64,000 nt of DNA from Chelydra serpentina (taxonomy: Eukaryota; Chordata; Testudines; Chelydridae). The position numbers and the translations under genes are program-made. Below the pieces are notes generated by a model. It saw only the letters and a list, made by a program, of their open reading frames with translations. It searched no databases and was not told the DNA's origin. The stretch spans positions 4,836,001 to 4,900,000 of the forward strand of contig JBAIAC010000042.1 of NCBI GenBank assembly GCA_037349315.1, read 5' to 3'. Each line of letters opens with the position of its first letter. Position 1 is the stretch's first letter. Below are positions 13,101 through 25,100 of the stretch, piece by piece.

Positions 13101-16100
13101 CGTGGCTGCAAGTTTCAGAGCCTGGGTCATCTGACTGGGGCTCGCGCTGCAGGGCTAAATATTAGCAATGTAGACGTCCCTGCTCAGGCCTGAGCCGAGG
13201 CTGAGAGACCTTCCCCACTTGCCGGGTTTCAGAGCCCAGGTGCCAGCCTGAGTGGGAATGTCTATACGGGTATTTTTCAGCCCCATAGTGTGAGCCCCAC
13301 AAGTCTGAGACAGTTGACCCAGGCTCTGAGACCCACTGCTGAGGGGTTGTTTGCAGTGTAGAGAAACCCGGAGAGACTTGTCCATCATTTAACAGGATCC
13401 TCAGACGGGATTCTCCTGTGTTCTGGCCCTTCCATAGCCTTGTAATGTGGGAGGGGGCAGGATTTCACCCTCAGCTCCACCCTGCAGTGACTCCATGCAA
13501 TATCCATACACGTCTGATCAGTGCAGAGCAGTCTGTGAGGTTCTACATTAAATAAAACTGATTTTTAAAGGCACAAAATGTTTTTCAATTTTCCCCTCAT
13601 GATGTTACTACAGGGCAGAGTTAAGGTTATTTAGGTGCCTTATCTGCACTTCTAGACCACAGCATATTTGGATTTCTTTTCAATTCAACCATAGTTCTGT
13701 ATTTCCTTTAGGGATAATAACAAGATCCCTGTAATGTGTTTTACCCTTTAGTTACAAGTATACGTCCTCTCAATCTTAACTCTATATTAAGAGGAATTGC
13801 CATTATGACCCAAATCTATAAGGAGATGTAGGCACCTAAACACCAGACATGGGTGTCTCAATCCCAGTTTTAGCCACCGTCATCCACAACCCCCCACTTG
13901 GATGACACCTAACCCTGTAGGCGCCTAAACTGACTTGGTACATAAATTTCTGCTGTAAACATTCTCTCAGTGTCTAAGTTTCTGCCTCGTGGCACATGGC
14001 GCACACTGCTGCCTCACTCTAGATTTCTGGGAATCTATCTCCCTCCTATGCCCCAGAGCGACACACAAACTAGGGGAAGATGGATGGAGGAGCCTCTATC
14101 TCACCCATGGGATCTGATCCAATAGATGTGCTCAGATGCCACCCAACACTACACAGAACAGAGGTGGGAGACGGGGAGGAGGCAACCCTCCCTTATAACC
14201 TTTAGCCCAGGGGTTACAGTTCCCAGCTGGGATGTGGGAGACTCTGGTTTAGGTTCCCCCTCTCTGCGAGGTGAAGAGAGAGGATTTGAACAGGGAACCT
14301 CTCAGGAGAATGCTCTAAGCACTGGGCTGTGGGACATTCTGATGTGAGTCTCCTTCAGTCTCTTTTGGTCAAGTTGTTACACTTTAATATAATATTAATT
14401 GAGAATCACTCTGTAACCCCTCCGCCCCTCCGCCATCTTGGTGGAGCACGGCAGGTGCCTTACTCTGTCTCACGAGACACACTGAGGTGCCTAAGCCGCC
14501 TGGCTCCAGAAGAGAGGCTCCTGGCTGTGGATTGCTAGCAGAGAGAGGATCCAACTCCTGAGAGGGGCAGGACTTAGCACATACCCCTCTTGTCGGCATC
14601 TCCCATTGGCTGGCTTACATGGCTCCTAGCACACTGGGGTTTGTGGATCCCAGGCGCTTCTCCCCATTCATTGTACAGGGAGATTTGTGATGCCGTCGGG
14701 GTTACACGAGGTCTCAGTCTGGTGTGAATTGCTACAACGAGCTTACAGCATGTGAGGCCCTTGTCTGTCCCCCACCGGGGCAAACTCTCCCAAAGCTACT
14801 GTGTCTCTGCAGGCTAGCAAGTCACACCCCCACTCTTCCACCCCCGCTTACTGGCTTCACCTTGGTTCAACACACTCCTTTGCACAAGGCACTTAGACGT
14901 GTCTATAGCAAACCCAAATTGAAATGTAATGATCAGAGCCTAAGATAGAGTTTCAAATAAAAGCAAGTGTAAGATTGTGGGCGCTGAGATTTGGCCGGGA
15001 AGATCATTAGGGACCCCAGTGAGAGCCGCCTGACTAGAGTGGGAAGGAGGGACGTCAGACTGGAAGGGATCTTCCAGTTGGAGGCAGAAGCATTGTTTGC
15101 AGACTGGGTTCACTGAGTTCAGAGATAAAGGGGAGGAGGGAGATGGGGTAGCACCTGGAGGGGTGAGTGAGTGAGTGGGGAAGAGGGGCAGGTTTCTGAG
15201 TAAAAGTTATGGACATAAATATTTTCAGGGTCAGGACCCTAGATTGTAAACTCTACAATTGGAGTAGGGATTGTGTCACCTTCCAGTCTGGAGTGTGTAT
15301 GTACAGGGCCTAGCGCCGTGGGGCCCGGCCCTGAGTGTGTGTGTACAGGGCCTTGCGCCGTGGGGCGCGGCCCTGAGTGTGTGCGTACAGGGCCTAGCGC
15401 CGTGGGGCCCGGCCCTGAGTGTGTGTGTACAGGACCTAACGCCGTGGGGCCCAGCTCTGAGTGTGCGTGTACAGGACCTAGCGCCGTGGGGCCCGGCCCT
15501 GAGTGTGTGTGTACAGGACCTAGCGCCGTGGGGCCCAGCCCTGAGTGTGTGTGTACAGGACCTAACGCCGTGGGGCCCGGCCCTGAGTGTGTGTGTACAG
15601 GACCTAGTGCCGTGGGGCCCAGCTCTGAGTGTGTGCGTACAGGACCTAGCGCCGTGGGGCCCAGCCCTGAGTGTGTGTGTACAGGACCTAGCGCCGTGGG
15701 GCCCAGCCCTGAGTGTGCGTGTACAGGACCTAGCGGCGTGGGGCCCGGCCCTGAGTGTGCGTGTACAGGACCTAGCGCCGTGGGGCCCGGCCCTGAGTGT
15801 GTGTGTACAGGACCTAGCGCCGTGGGGCCCAGCCCTGAGTGTGTGCGTACAGGACCTAGCGCCGTGGGGCCCGGCCCTGAGTGTGTGTGTACAGGGCCTA
15901 GCGCCGTGGGGCCCGGCCCTGAGTGTGCGTGTACAGGACCTAGCGCCGTGGGGCCCAGCTCTGAGTGTGTATGTACAGGACCTAGCGCCGTGGGGCCCGG
16001 CCCTGAGTGTGTGTGTACAGGACCTAGCGCCGTGGGGCCCGGCCCTGAGTGTGCGTGTACAGGACCTAGCACCGTGGGGCCCAGCTCTGAGTGTGCGTGT

Positions 16101-19100
16101 ACAGGACCTAGCGCCGTGGGGCCCGGCCCTGAGTGTGTGTGTACAGGACCTAACGCCGTGGGGCCCGGCCCTGAGTGTGCGTGTACAGGGCCTAGCGCCG
16201 TGGGGCCCGGCCCTGAGTGTGCGTGTACAGGACCTAGCGCCATGGGGCCCGGCCCTGAGTGTGCGTGTACAGGACCTAGCGCCGTGGGGCCCGGCCCTGA
16301 GTGTGTGTGTACAGGACCTAGCGCCGTGGGGCCCGGCCCTGAGTGTGTGCGTACAGGACCTAGCGCCGTGGGGCCCAGCTCTGAGTGTGTGTGTACAGGA
16401 CCTAGCGCCGTGGGGCCCGGCCCTGAGTGTGTGTGTACAGGACCTAGTGCCGTGGGGCCCAGCTCTGAGTGTGTGTGTACAGGACCTAGCGCCGTGGGGC
16501 CCAGCTCTGAGTGCGACCTCTAGCTGCTACTGGAATACAAATAATGTGCAGTGGGGCAGGAGACTGGCCCTGGGCTATGGAGTTCTGGCAGGGGATGGGG
16601 CGTAAAGGTGTGTGTGTCTGTGCAGAGGATGGGGGATGAAGAGGGGTAGGTGGATGGGGGGTTGCAGGGATCAGTGTGGGAGGGACAGAGAGTCGTGATG
16701 TGGAGCGAGGAAGCCCTGCTCTCTGGGCCATGTAGATCTGTGCAGTATCTGAGGTGTATAAGACGTACATATAACAGCTGGGGCAGGGCAGGTTCAGGGT
16801 TGCCAGGCATCTGGTTTTTGACCAGATCACCCGGTTGAAAAGGGACCCTGGCAGCTCTGGGCAGCACCACCGACCGGGCCGTTAAAAGTCTGGTCAGCGG
16901 CGCAGCGGGGACCCCGGGCTAAGGCAGCCTCCCGGAAGCGGCCGCCAGGTCCCTGAGGCCCATAGGTGCATGGGCAGCCAGGAAAGCTCCATGTGCTGCC
17001 CATGCCCCGAGTACCGGCTCCGCAGCTCCCATTGGCCGGGAATTGTGACCATTGGGAGCTGCAGGGGCAGTGCCTGTGGCTGCGAGGGCAATGCACAAAG
17101 CCTCCCTGGCCACCCATGCACCTAAGTGCTTCAGGGACCTGGTGACCACTTCTAGAGCCGTGGTAAGCACTGCCAGGACCCCGCACCCCCTCCCGCACCC
17201 CAACCCCCTGCCCCAGCCCGGAGCCCCTCCTGCACCTCATCCCTGGCCCCAGTTGGAGCCCTAATTCCCCTTCCACACCCCAAGCCCCTGCCCCAGGCCC
17301 CTGCCCCAGGCCGGTGAAAGTGAGTGAGGGTGGAGGACAATGAGCGAGGGAAATGGGGGGATGGAGCAAGCGGGGGGGGGGGGCCTCAGGATAGGGGCAG
17401 GGCCTCGGGAAAAGGGTGTTCGGTTTTGTGCAGTTAGAAAGTTGGCAACCCTAGACAGGTTGGGTCCCTGCCTCCATAAGAAGCCAGCTCCTGTGCTGTG
17501 CTCTGCTTAGCGTCTTACGGACAAATCTTGCAAAACATTCATATCACCGGTGAGGGAGACGTTGCTGTTAGCTTGACTATTGTGCATTAAGTTTGGAGAC
17601 TCAACGTTAACTCCCGATGTCTTTTACTTTCCAGCGGAATACGAGGCAGTGAAAGGTAAGGGCATTTTTACTAGTTTTGCTTATGCTTTAAATTGGAAAA
17701 GGAACACTCAGAACTGTGTGTGCAAAGAAATGTTAGTGTAAAAAATTAATGTGTTACTGTTACAGGTAACGTACATGACAAGGGGAAATCCAGACATTAT
17801 CCACAGCTAATGGATGGGATATTGTGGTATTAAAATATGAATATTAACAGTTTTATTTTTCACAACATCAACCGTTGGAAATACTCTTAAACACAAACAA
17901 ACAAACTTCACTCCCTGACACCACAGACCCTGTAACAAGAACAATAATTATTTTATTCCAATAGGGCCCGGCCGGGTGAGTTCTCCACAGACATGCTCCC
18001 ATGCCCATTGGTTTGCTTGGAGCAGGATTGGGCCCCCTGAGCCCTATTGACTTCCACACACAACAACTGTAGGATCAGGCACATGGGTCTGATCCCACTG
18101 AAGCCGTTGCACGTGCTCAGCTCCTCTTGGGGTCACACCTGCATCATCCACATTATGGAAACACTCATGAAAGAAGAGTTCTTTGAGCTGGAGACCCAGA
18201 TTTTCTACTATGCCAGGATCTGCTCAGGGTGCGGGGTTGGGGCAGCGAGGGAGCTGGTTCTGGCTCCCTGATTCTCAGGCTGCCCCAGGGGCTGCTCTAG
18301 TTTGCTCCAGCTGGCTCTGGTCCCTGAGATTGGTGATTGGGCTCTGCTGTGCCCCAGCGCACCTCCTCCCAGCCCCTCCCACCCTGACAAGCCTCCTACA
18401 CCAGGATGGGGGGGGGGGGGAAGTTGGCACAGGAACCAGCTACGCTGCTTTACCCCAGCTGAGCTCTCCCTACGCCAGGGGAATTCTCTGCTGTCCAGGG
18501 CCAGGTTCCAGCCAGTCTGCGCCATCCCTGCACACAGTGACCGGAGCAGGGGAGAGAACCGGACCCTTTATCACTATGGGCCCCATTCTGCCCCCCTGAC
18601 TCACAGGAGTGATCCTCACAGGTGCAGTCCCATTGATTTCTGGGGGGAGGGTTTGCAGAATCAGGTGTGATAAAGCAGAAGCCCTAACTACTGATTAGGA
18701 GCCTAATCCAGGTGTCCTTACTCAGGCAAAATTCCCACTGAAGCCAATGTAATTTGGGTTTAGAACTGGGCACTTATGTAATTGAGAATCTCTCCTATTG
18801 ATTCATTGATGTTCTTTTTTCCCTTTTCTCCCCTCTCCTTCCCATGGACCCTCTGGCAGAACTGGGTAAGCTCCGTTTCTGGTTTGTGGAGTTTGTTTTT
18901 CACAGTATGTGACTTGCCAAGTCTGTATTTCGATTCTGTAAATTCTCATGTCTGATTATTTCAGGATTCACCAGAGCCCGAAGATACGCAGGTAACTAAC
19001 GCTGACACTGCTTCAGTCACTCTCAGTCCCATTCCCCTGGGATATTCGGTCCCTGCTCAGTCCTCTTACAGCTTACAACTAAAGGGTAGGGAAAAATGTC

Positions 19101-22100
19101 ATTGTTCATGTGAAAGTCTGAGGGTTTGGTTATTCACCCCTCCCCCCGGCTAGGGTACCTGCTATCGCGGGGAAGCTGATGCAAACAGACAATTGTTTTA
19201 CTGCTCTCCATTGCTATGATATAGCCTTCAGTCAATGAATTGTTTATTTCGCTGCTGACCATTTTTGGCAGAAGCATCCAGTTGATGAGCTTATCCAACC
19301 CTGCTGGGTGCAATAGCAGAGTGGATGGAGGGCAGAGGGGCAGCTGGTGGCTCTAGAAGGGTTGCTGGGGTGAGGAACAAGGAATTTAACCCTCCTCTCC
19401 CCACACTTAGGACTTGTCGGCGTGGGGAATTCATGGGGAAGAGCCCAGCGAAGCTAGTGTGGAATATTCTGCACTCATTCTTCCAATGTGGATTAACACA
19501 AACGAGACAAGGGCTCTCTTAGCATGGAATAAGAGTGTCCACACAGGCAGCCAGTGCTGACTAGCTGTTCTGCACTAGCTACTCAGGGCTTTTCCCCATG
19601 TGGACAAGCCCTTAAAGTTACTCCCAAGGAAAAGAGGAGAAGCATCCCCTCAGGTCCCCTCCCAGTGACCACAAGCCTTGACTACCCTCTGCTGTGGCAA
19701 AGCTGGGCCTAGATCTGCTGGTTCCTAGATCAGCACTTTAACCACAAGAGCATCCGTTCACTACTCCGATAAAGGACAGGACACTGGACTGGATAGAGGG
19801 GCAGTGACAGGTGAGGGGTTGGGGAGCAGAGCCCCATAACATCAGGAGACTGTCTCGGAGCTTGGGTCTAATGTGCTGCCATAGGGCATGGACCTTAGAC
19901 ATATGCACTGTGCTAGGGCCCAGTGTCTGGGTGAGTCAGTGTGAATTAAACCAGTACAGGAGTGGGGTGGGGGGGGGCAGTTGGTGCTGGGAAGCTGGGG
20001 GAGAGCAGGGGGCTCTGAGGAAGGGAGGAGGAGAAGGCGGTTGGATGATGCTCAGCAGCAGGGAGTTTGTTCCCTTCTCCCACCAGCTCCCACTATGCCT
20101 GGAACAAAGGGAGAAAAAGATCCCTAACTTCCATAAGGCCAGCCCTCTTGCACATTTCCCCACCCCCAGAGCCTGGGGGGTGGAGACAAGGAGTGGAGCC
20201 AGTGAAGGGGACGGCAGTGGGTGTGAGGGGGCTTGTAGCCCAATCTCTAGATTCTATGTTGATTACTTAAGAATTTGTAGTTGTCACTTTGAGGGTTAAC
20301 AGGCTTTTGTCCCAAGCTCAGGCCCGGTATCATTTACATTATTATATAGTTGGGAACCCCGATGTGCACAGCGGCCACACTCTCACTATAGGAACTCTTC
20401 TCTATTTACAAATCGTTTATTAACACATTTAGCAAAGTCGCAAACATCCCAACCCAGGAAGGTAGGTGGAGATACTACAGAATGTCCATCTGCACATTCA
20501 AATACGTACATCATTTTTTGCAAAACAACCTAAAATGTGAGCCATTGTTTTTATGTGAGGAGGATAAGGCTGGAGTCAGGAAGGCCAGATGCTCCTTCTG
20601 AGTTATTTCAGACCCCTGCCAGCCCTGCTCCCTTCCCCCCTCATTGCCCCCAGCCCTGCACAGTCTATGGAAATTGGGCATGGCTGTGCTGTGGGCCATT
20701 TCACACCCCTGGCCCCTGAGCCTGTCGGGATCCTGAGCCAGTCACCTCAGTGCCTCCTTCTAGGGGATCACCAGCCCCTGGGGAGCCTCCTGTCACCCCC
20801 CCAGAAACCCCTTCCTCGGCAGGCCCCTTAGTCACGTGCTGGCTGCTCCCGGCTGGCCAGGCCCAGGGTCCCCAGCAGGGCCGTTGGTGCTGGCACCGCG
20901 CTCGCTGCCAGAGCTCCCAGCCCCTGGCCCAGCCCGGCCTGTTGTCCCAGCGCTGACCCCTCCCCTGCGGGTGGGGACGCTGCTGCTCTCAATGGCTGAG
21001 CCCCTCTCTCTGCCGCTGCCTCTGCTGCTGCGCTCGCAGGCTCAGCCCGTGCCAGGGCCAATGCGGCGCTGCTGGGGCTGCTCCTTCCCTCGGCACCTGG
21101 ATTCTCTGTGTCTGGGGCCAATGGCCGGGGGAGGGGGCAGGGATCTGCTCAGAGACACGCGCCCTGAGCTGCACCCAGAGGGCAGAGACCAGCCAGGGCC
21201 GGGCAGCAAAGTGCCACCGTGCTGGGATTAACCCTTTCCTTTCACCCACCCCAGCAGCCCCGGCCGGTCAGTGCCACTCGACTGCCCGCGCTCTGACCCC
21301 AGGGACCGGGTCCGGCAGCTCGGGGGAGTCACTGGGTGAATGTGTGGGGCAGAGTAACCAGGGCTCCCTGCGCCTCAGGGTCCCCGTGTGCAATGGGGAA
21401 GGCCCCGCGCTGTCATGCAGCCCTTAGGGGCTGGACAGTGAGTGTTGTTATTGATAGAGCGCCCACGAGTGAGCCAGGCCCTGCAGAGACCGACAAGGGG
21501 CTGCCGGCCCCACAGGGCTCCTGGTCTGAGTGCAGACAAGGCCCAGCAAGGGCAGCAGCAAACATTGGGGGAGGGGGCAAGAGGGTCCCATTGTGGGGCC
21601 AGCCACTCCCTGAGCCCATTCTGTGCCTGTCTTCTGGATGTGGTAGACAGTATTGTAGTGACCCTGATAGCTCCGTGCTGGGCCCTGGGTCAGCCCCCAG
21701 GGAACAGAACAGGGCAGAGGCAGCCTGAGGTCAGGGGGAGCTGGAGGCTGTGGAGGAGCGGGAGCAGCCTGGGAGCTGGGACAGGGACACTGGAAGCCAG
21801 GTGGGTGGCCCAAAACCATATGCTGTGTCCGCTCCAGGTTCCCACTCTGTGATGCAGGCTCTGTTGGGGTCAGACCCTGCGGTGAGGGGCCCATGCAGAC
21901 AGACTGAAGCGAGCGAGGCTCTGTCTGCATGGGGAAGGGGCAGCAGATCTGTTAAATGGGTTCCAGTTTTGTAGACTCTTCATGGGGTGGTGCCCTCAGG
22001 TACCACCCTCAGCCGTTTCAGGGTGTCTTGGCAAACATCTTGCCTCAGTTTACCCTCCTCAGCACTCCTTAAATTACGCCTCACAGTCCAAAAGTTCTGA

Positions 22101-25100
22101 GAGAAAAGTCCCCTCCTGGGGTCCACTCTGAGTCCAAGTAAACCCCTGTGGAAGAAAATAAATCCTCAGTCTCAGGTTGGAATGCAACAAAATCAGAGAC
22201 AGCCTTATTTCAAGCAATTGCCAGGGAAGAAATACAGCTGACAGAGAGCATCTCTGCCTCAGTTTCTTCAAAGTACAAATTATAAGCCACAAACATTTAT
22301 ACTCTTTTCATGGAATGCATTAATTAAAAACATCTGCAATTATTTATATTATGTCTTGCCCATTCCAGTATTTTCTCACTTCCGTCTCACTTCTGTTCTC
22401 ACAACATCATTATCTCCAAGGTTAGGTCACATTAACTCTGTGTTGTTTTCCCTCCCGGATCAGACACAGAGTCTGCTTTCCCAAGTCTTGCTGTATGAGA
22501 CTTCAGAGTTAACTGTAATGTTCTCAGTCTTGACATAACTGAGGGGCCTATAGTCTAATCCTTTAACCCTTGCTTCCACACCCCAAAATAAAATCTTTTC
22601 CGTCACTCTGCTCCAGCCTCCAGCTCTCACTCAAGCTCCTCACTGTCCTCAAGTCAGGAGCCCTCAGTCCTCCTTTCCGGAGCTGGGCTTGGATTAGTTT
22701 CCATTGTGGAATCAGATGACTCCAGCCCCCCTTCCTGGAGCTGGGGTCATTTCAGACGGTGCCTTTATTCTCTGCATCCACTTTCTCCAGCTGGGGGCAG
22801 CTCTCCAGGGCTTTGTCCTGCTCCAGCCGCTGCTGTCATTGTCATCTCTGGCAGCTCCTCCCCCTAAGGGGAGCTCCTCTGTCTAGGGCAGTGGTCCCCA
22901 AACATTTTTGGTCATGCCCTCCCTTACCTGGTTTGCGCCCCCACCCCGGGAGCTGCCATCAGGAGCTGAGCCAGGAACAGGGCTGCAATTGGGGCCGGGG
23001 GCTTCAGCCGGGGGCGGAACCATGGTTGGGGCCGGAGCTGCAGCTGGGGCTCAGGGTGGGGCCGGAGTGGAGCTGGGGCCAGAGTGGAACTGGGTGATGT
23101 TCCCTTCCCGCCAGCCATGGGGGCTGGTCCAGGCCCTGACATGCCCCCCCAACTGTTTCTCCACACCCTTGAGGGGGGCACAACAACAGTTTCGGGACCA
23201 CTGCTCAAGGAGCCCCCGTTCCAGGCTCCTTGCTCTGGTGAGCTCTCCTGGGAGCTCCTCTCCTCAGCAGCTTCCTGTCCCTAGGATCCCTTCAGCTGAG
23301 CCCTGGTAACCCTTTGTCAGGCTCATTAGCTATTTAGCTGCCAACTAGCCACCTAGGGATTTAATAACTTCCAGGTTGGTCTGGGTTCCCTCTCAGCCAG
23401 ATACACACCACTGCTTGCATCCGATGAAGTGGGTATTCACCCACGAAAGCTTATGCTCCAATAACTCTTTTAGTCTATAAGGTGCCACAGGACCCTTTGT
23501 CACTTCTATAGATGTTGACAGTTTCTATTGAACTCTCCTCTCTTGGTCTCGATCACATTCAACCTGGGTGTTGAATTCTTTTTCTTTACAACAGCTAGAG
23601 TATTTCTTTCTTTTTCTCCATCCAGTTTGACACAGACATGGTCACCAGGTTCTAGGCCTGATAGTTTTCTGGTCATTGAAACTATTCAGCAATCTTGATG
23701 TGGATTCAGGAATAGTTTTCTGAGTGATGTCTGTTGTAAAAGTGATTGTAAGCTCTTTTTGCCTTTTTTCTTGGATTTGACTGCTCTATATGTGTCTGGC
23801 TACTTTGGAGATAGATTGTTTTCCAAAGTTGGGAGGGTAGTTCCGAGTTGTCTTCCCATCAGGAGTTGTGCTGCACTATATCCATTAGCTGCTATTGGTG
23901 TTGATCTATAACTCAGTAGAGCAAAGAATGGATCTTCCTGCTGAAGGATATTCTTGGCTGTCTGTACAGCTCTCTCAGCCTCTCCATTCGCTTGTGAGTA
24001 ATATGGGCTTCTCGTAATATGAGGAAGATCATATTTTGCTTGCATAAATTTAATTCTACGTCAATGAATTATGGTCCATGCTCTGTCACAAGTTCTTCTG
24101 GAACCCTGAAATGACCAAAAGTGCACGTCAGTTGCTCTATAACACTCTGGTGTGTTACGTCTTTCAAGTACACTATTTCTACATACCTGGAAAAATAGTC
24201 CACGACTACCAGGTAAAGGTGTCCCCTGAATTCACATAGATCTGCAGCTAGTCTCTTCCAAGGTCTCTTTCATTCAGACTAGCTCCTTGTTAGTGTCACT
24301 AATTACTATTGGCCATATCTTTCCTCCTGCTGCCTTCAGTAAAAGAGCTATGGGAGCCCGAGGGGAAATTTTTCTGCCAAGGGCAAATTTAGCAGCAGCT
24401 CTGGAGTTTCATAGCTGATGTCCTGAGTCTGGACTGCCCGTAACTGCGTTTCTGGGGATGTTGACAGTCACTCACTGGAAGTCACTGGGATTTGGGTGCC
24501 TAAGTTGCTGGGACACGTTTGAAATAGAGCTGGGTGTAATTTTGGGGGCAAATAGTTTATTCCCTGAAAGATGATATTTTGGGTCGACTGAAACTATTCC
24601 TGAATCCATGTCAAGATTGCTGAACAGTTTCAATGACCAGAAAAAGGTGCCGCCGCTTCCCTTCTAGCCTTTAGCCCAGTGGCTGGACCCTCAGCTGGGA
24701 ACCCCAGGTTCAATCCCCCCGTGTGATGTGGGGCAGGAATTGGAATGTGAGTCTCCCCCACTCAGGTGAGGGCTGGAACCGCTGGGCTCCGGGTGTCTGG
24801 TGTGGGGCTCCCTCAATCTCTCCTGCTGAAGATGTCCCCCAGTGTCTAAACACTGCCATGGGCACTGGGCCAGAGTGTGGGAGTGAGAATGACTCTGCAG
24901 CCCAGTGGGTCGGGCCCCACCTGGGAGCCCAGAGTCCAGCTCCTCTGCTCCAGTGACCCTGTAATTATTGATCCATAACCCCAGGGAGGGGAGGGGTTAC
25001 GAGTCTGACCCCAGCACAGCAGTGTCTCAGCCATGTCAGTGCCCCCGTGCAAACCCCTAGTGCAGACACGCTGTGCGGGTAGGAACTGGGATTGGCCCCT

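Noticed and set aside
15239..16605. Three long repeat-protein frames (444 aa +, 416 aa +, 334 aa -)
   Set aside because: They are the same 42-bp minisatellite read in different frames; the array lies in an intron and inside a SINE, with no splice or start context.
20836..21231. 131-aa Pro/Leu-rich frame in a GC-rich block
   Set aside because: No domain, no conserved splice sites, overlapping frames on both strands of similar quality; within a gene 1 intron.
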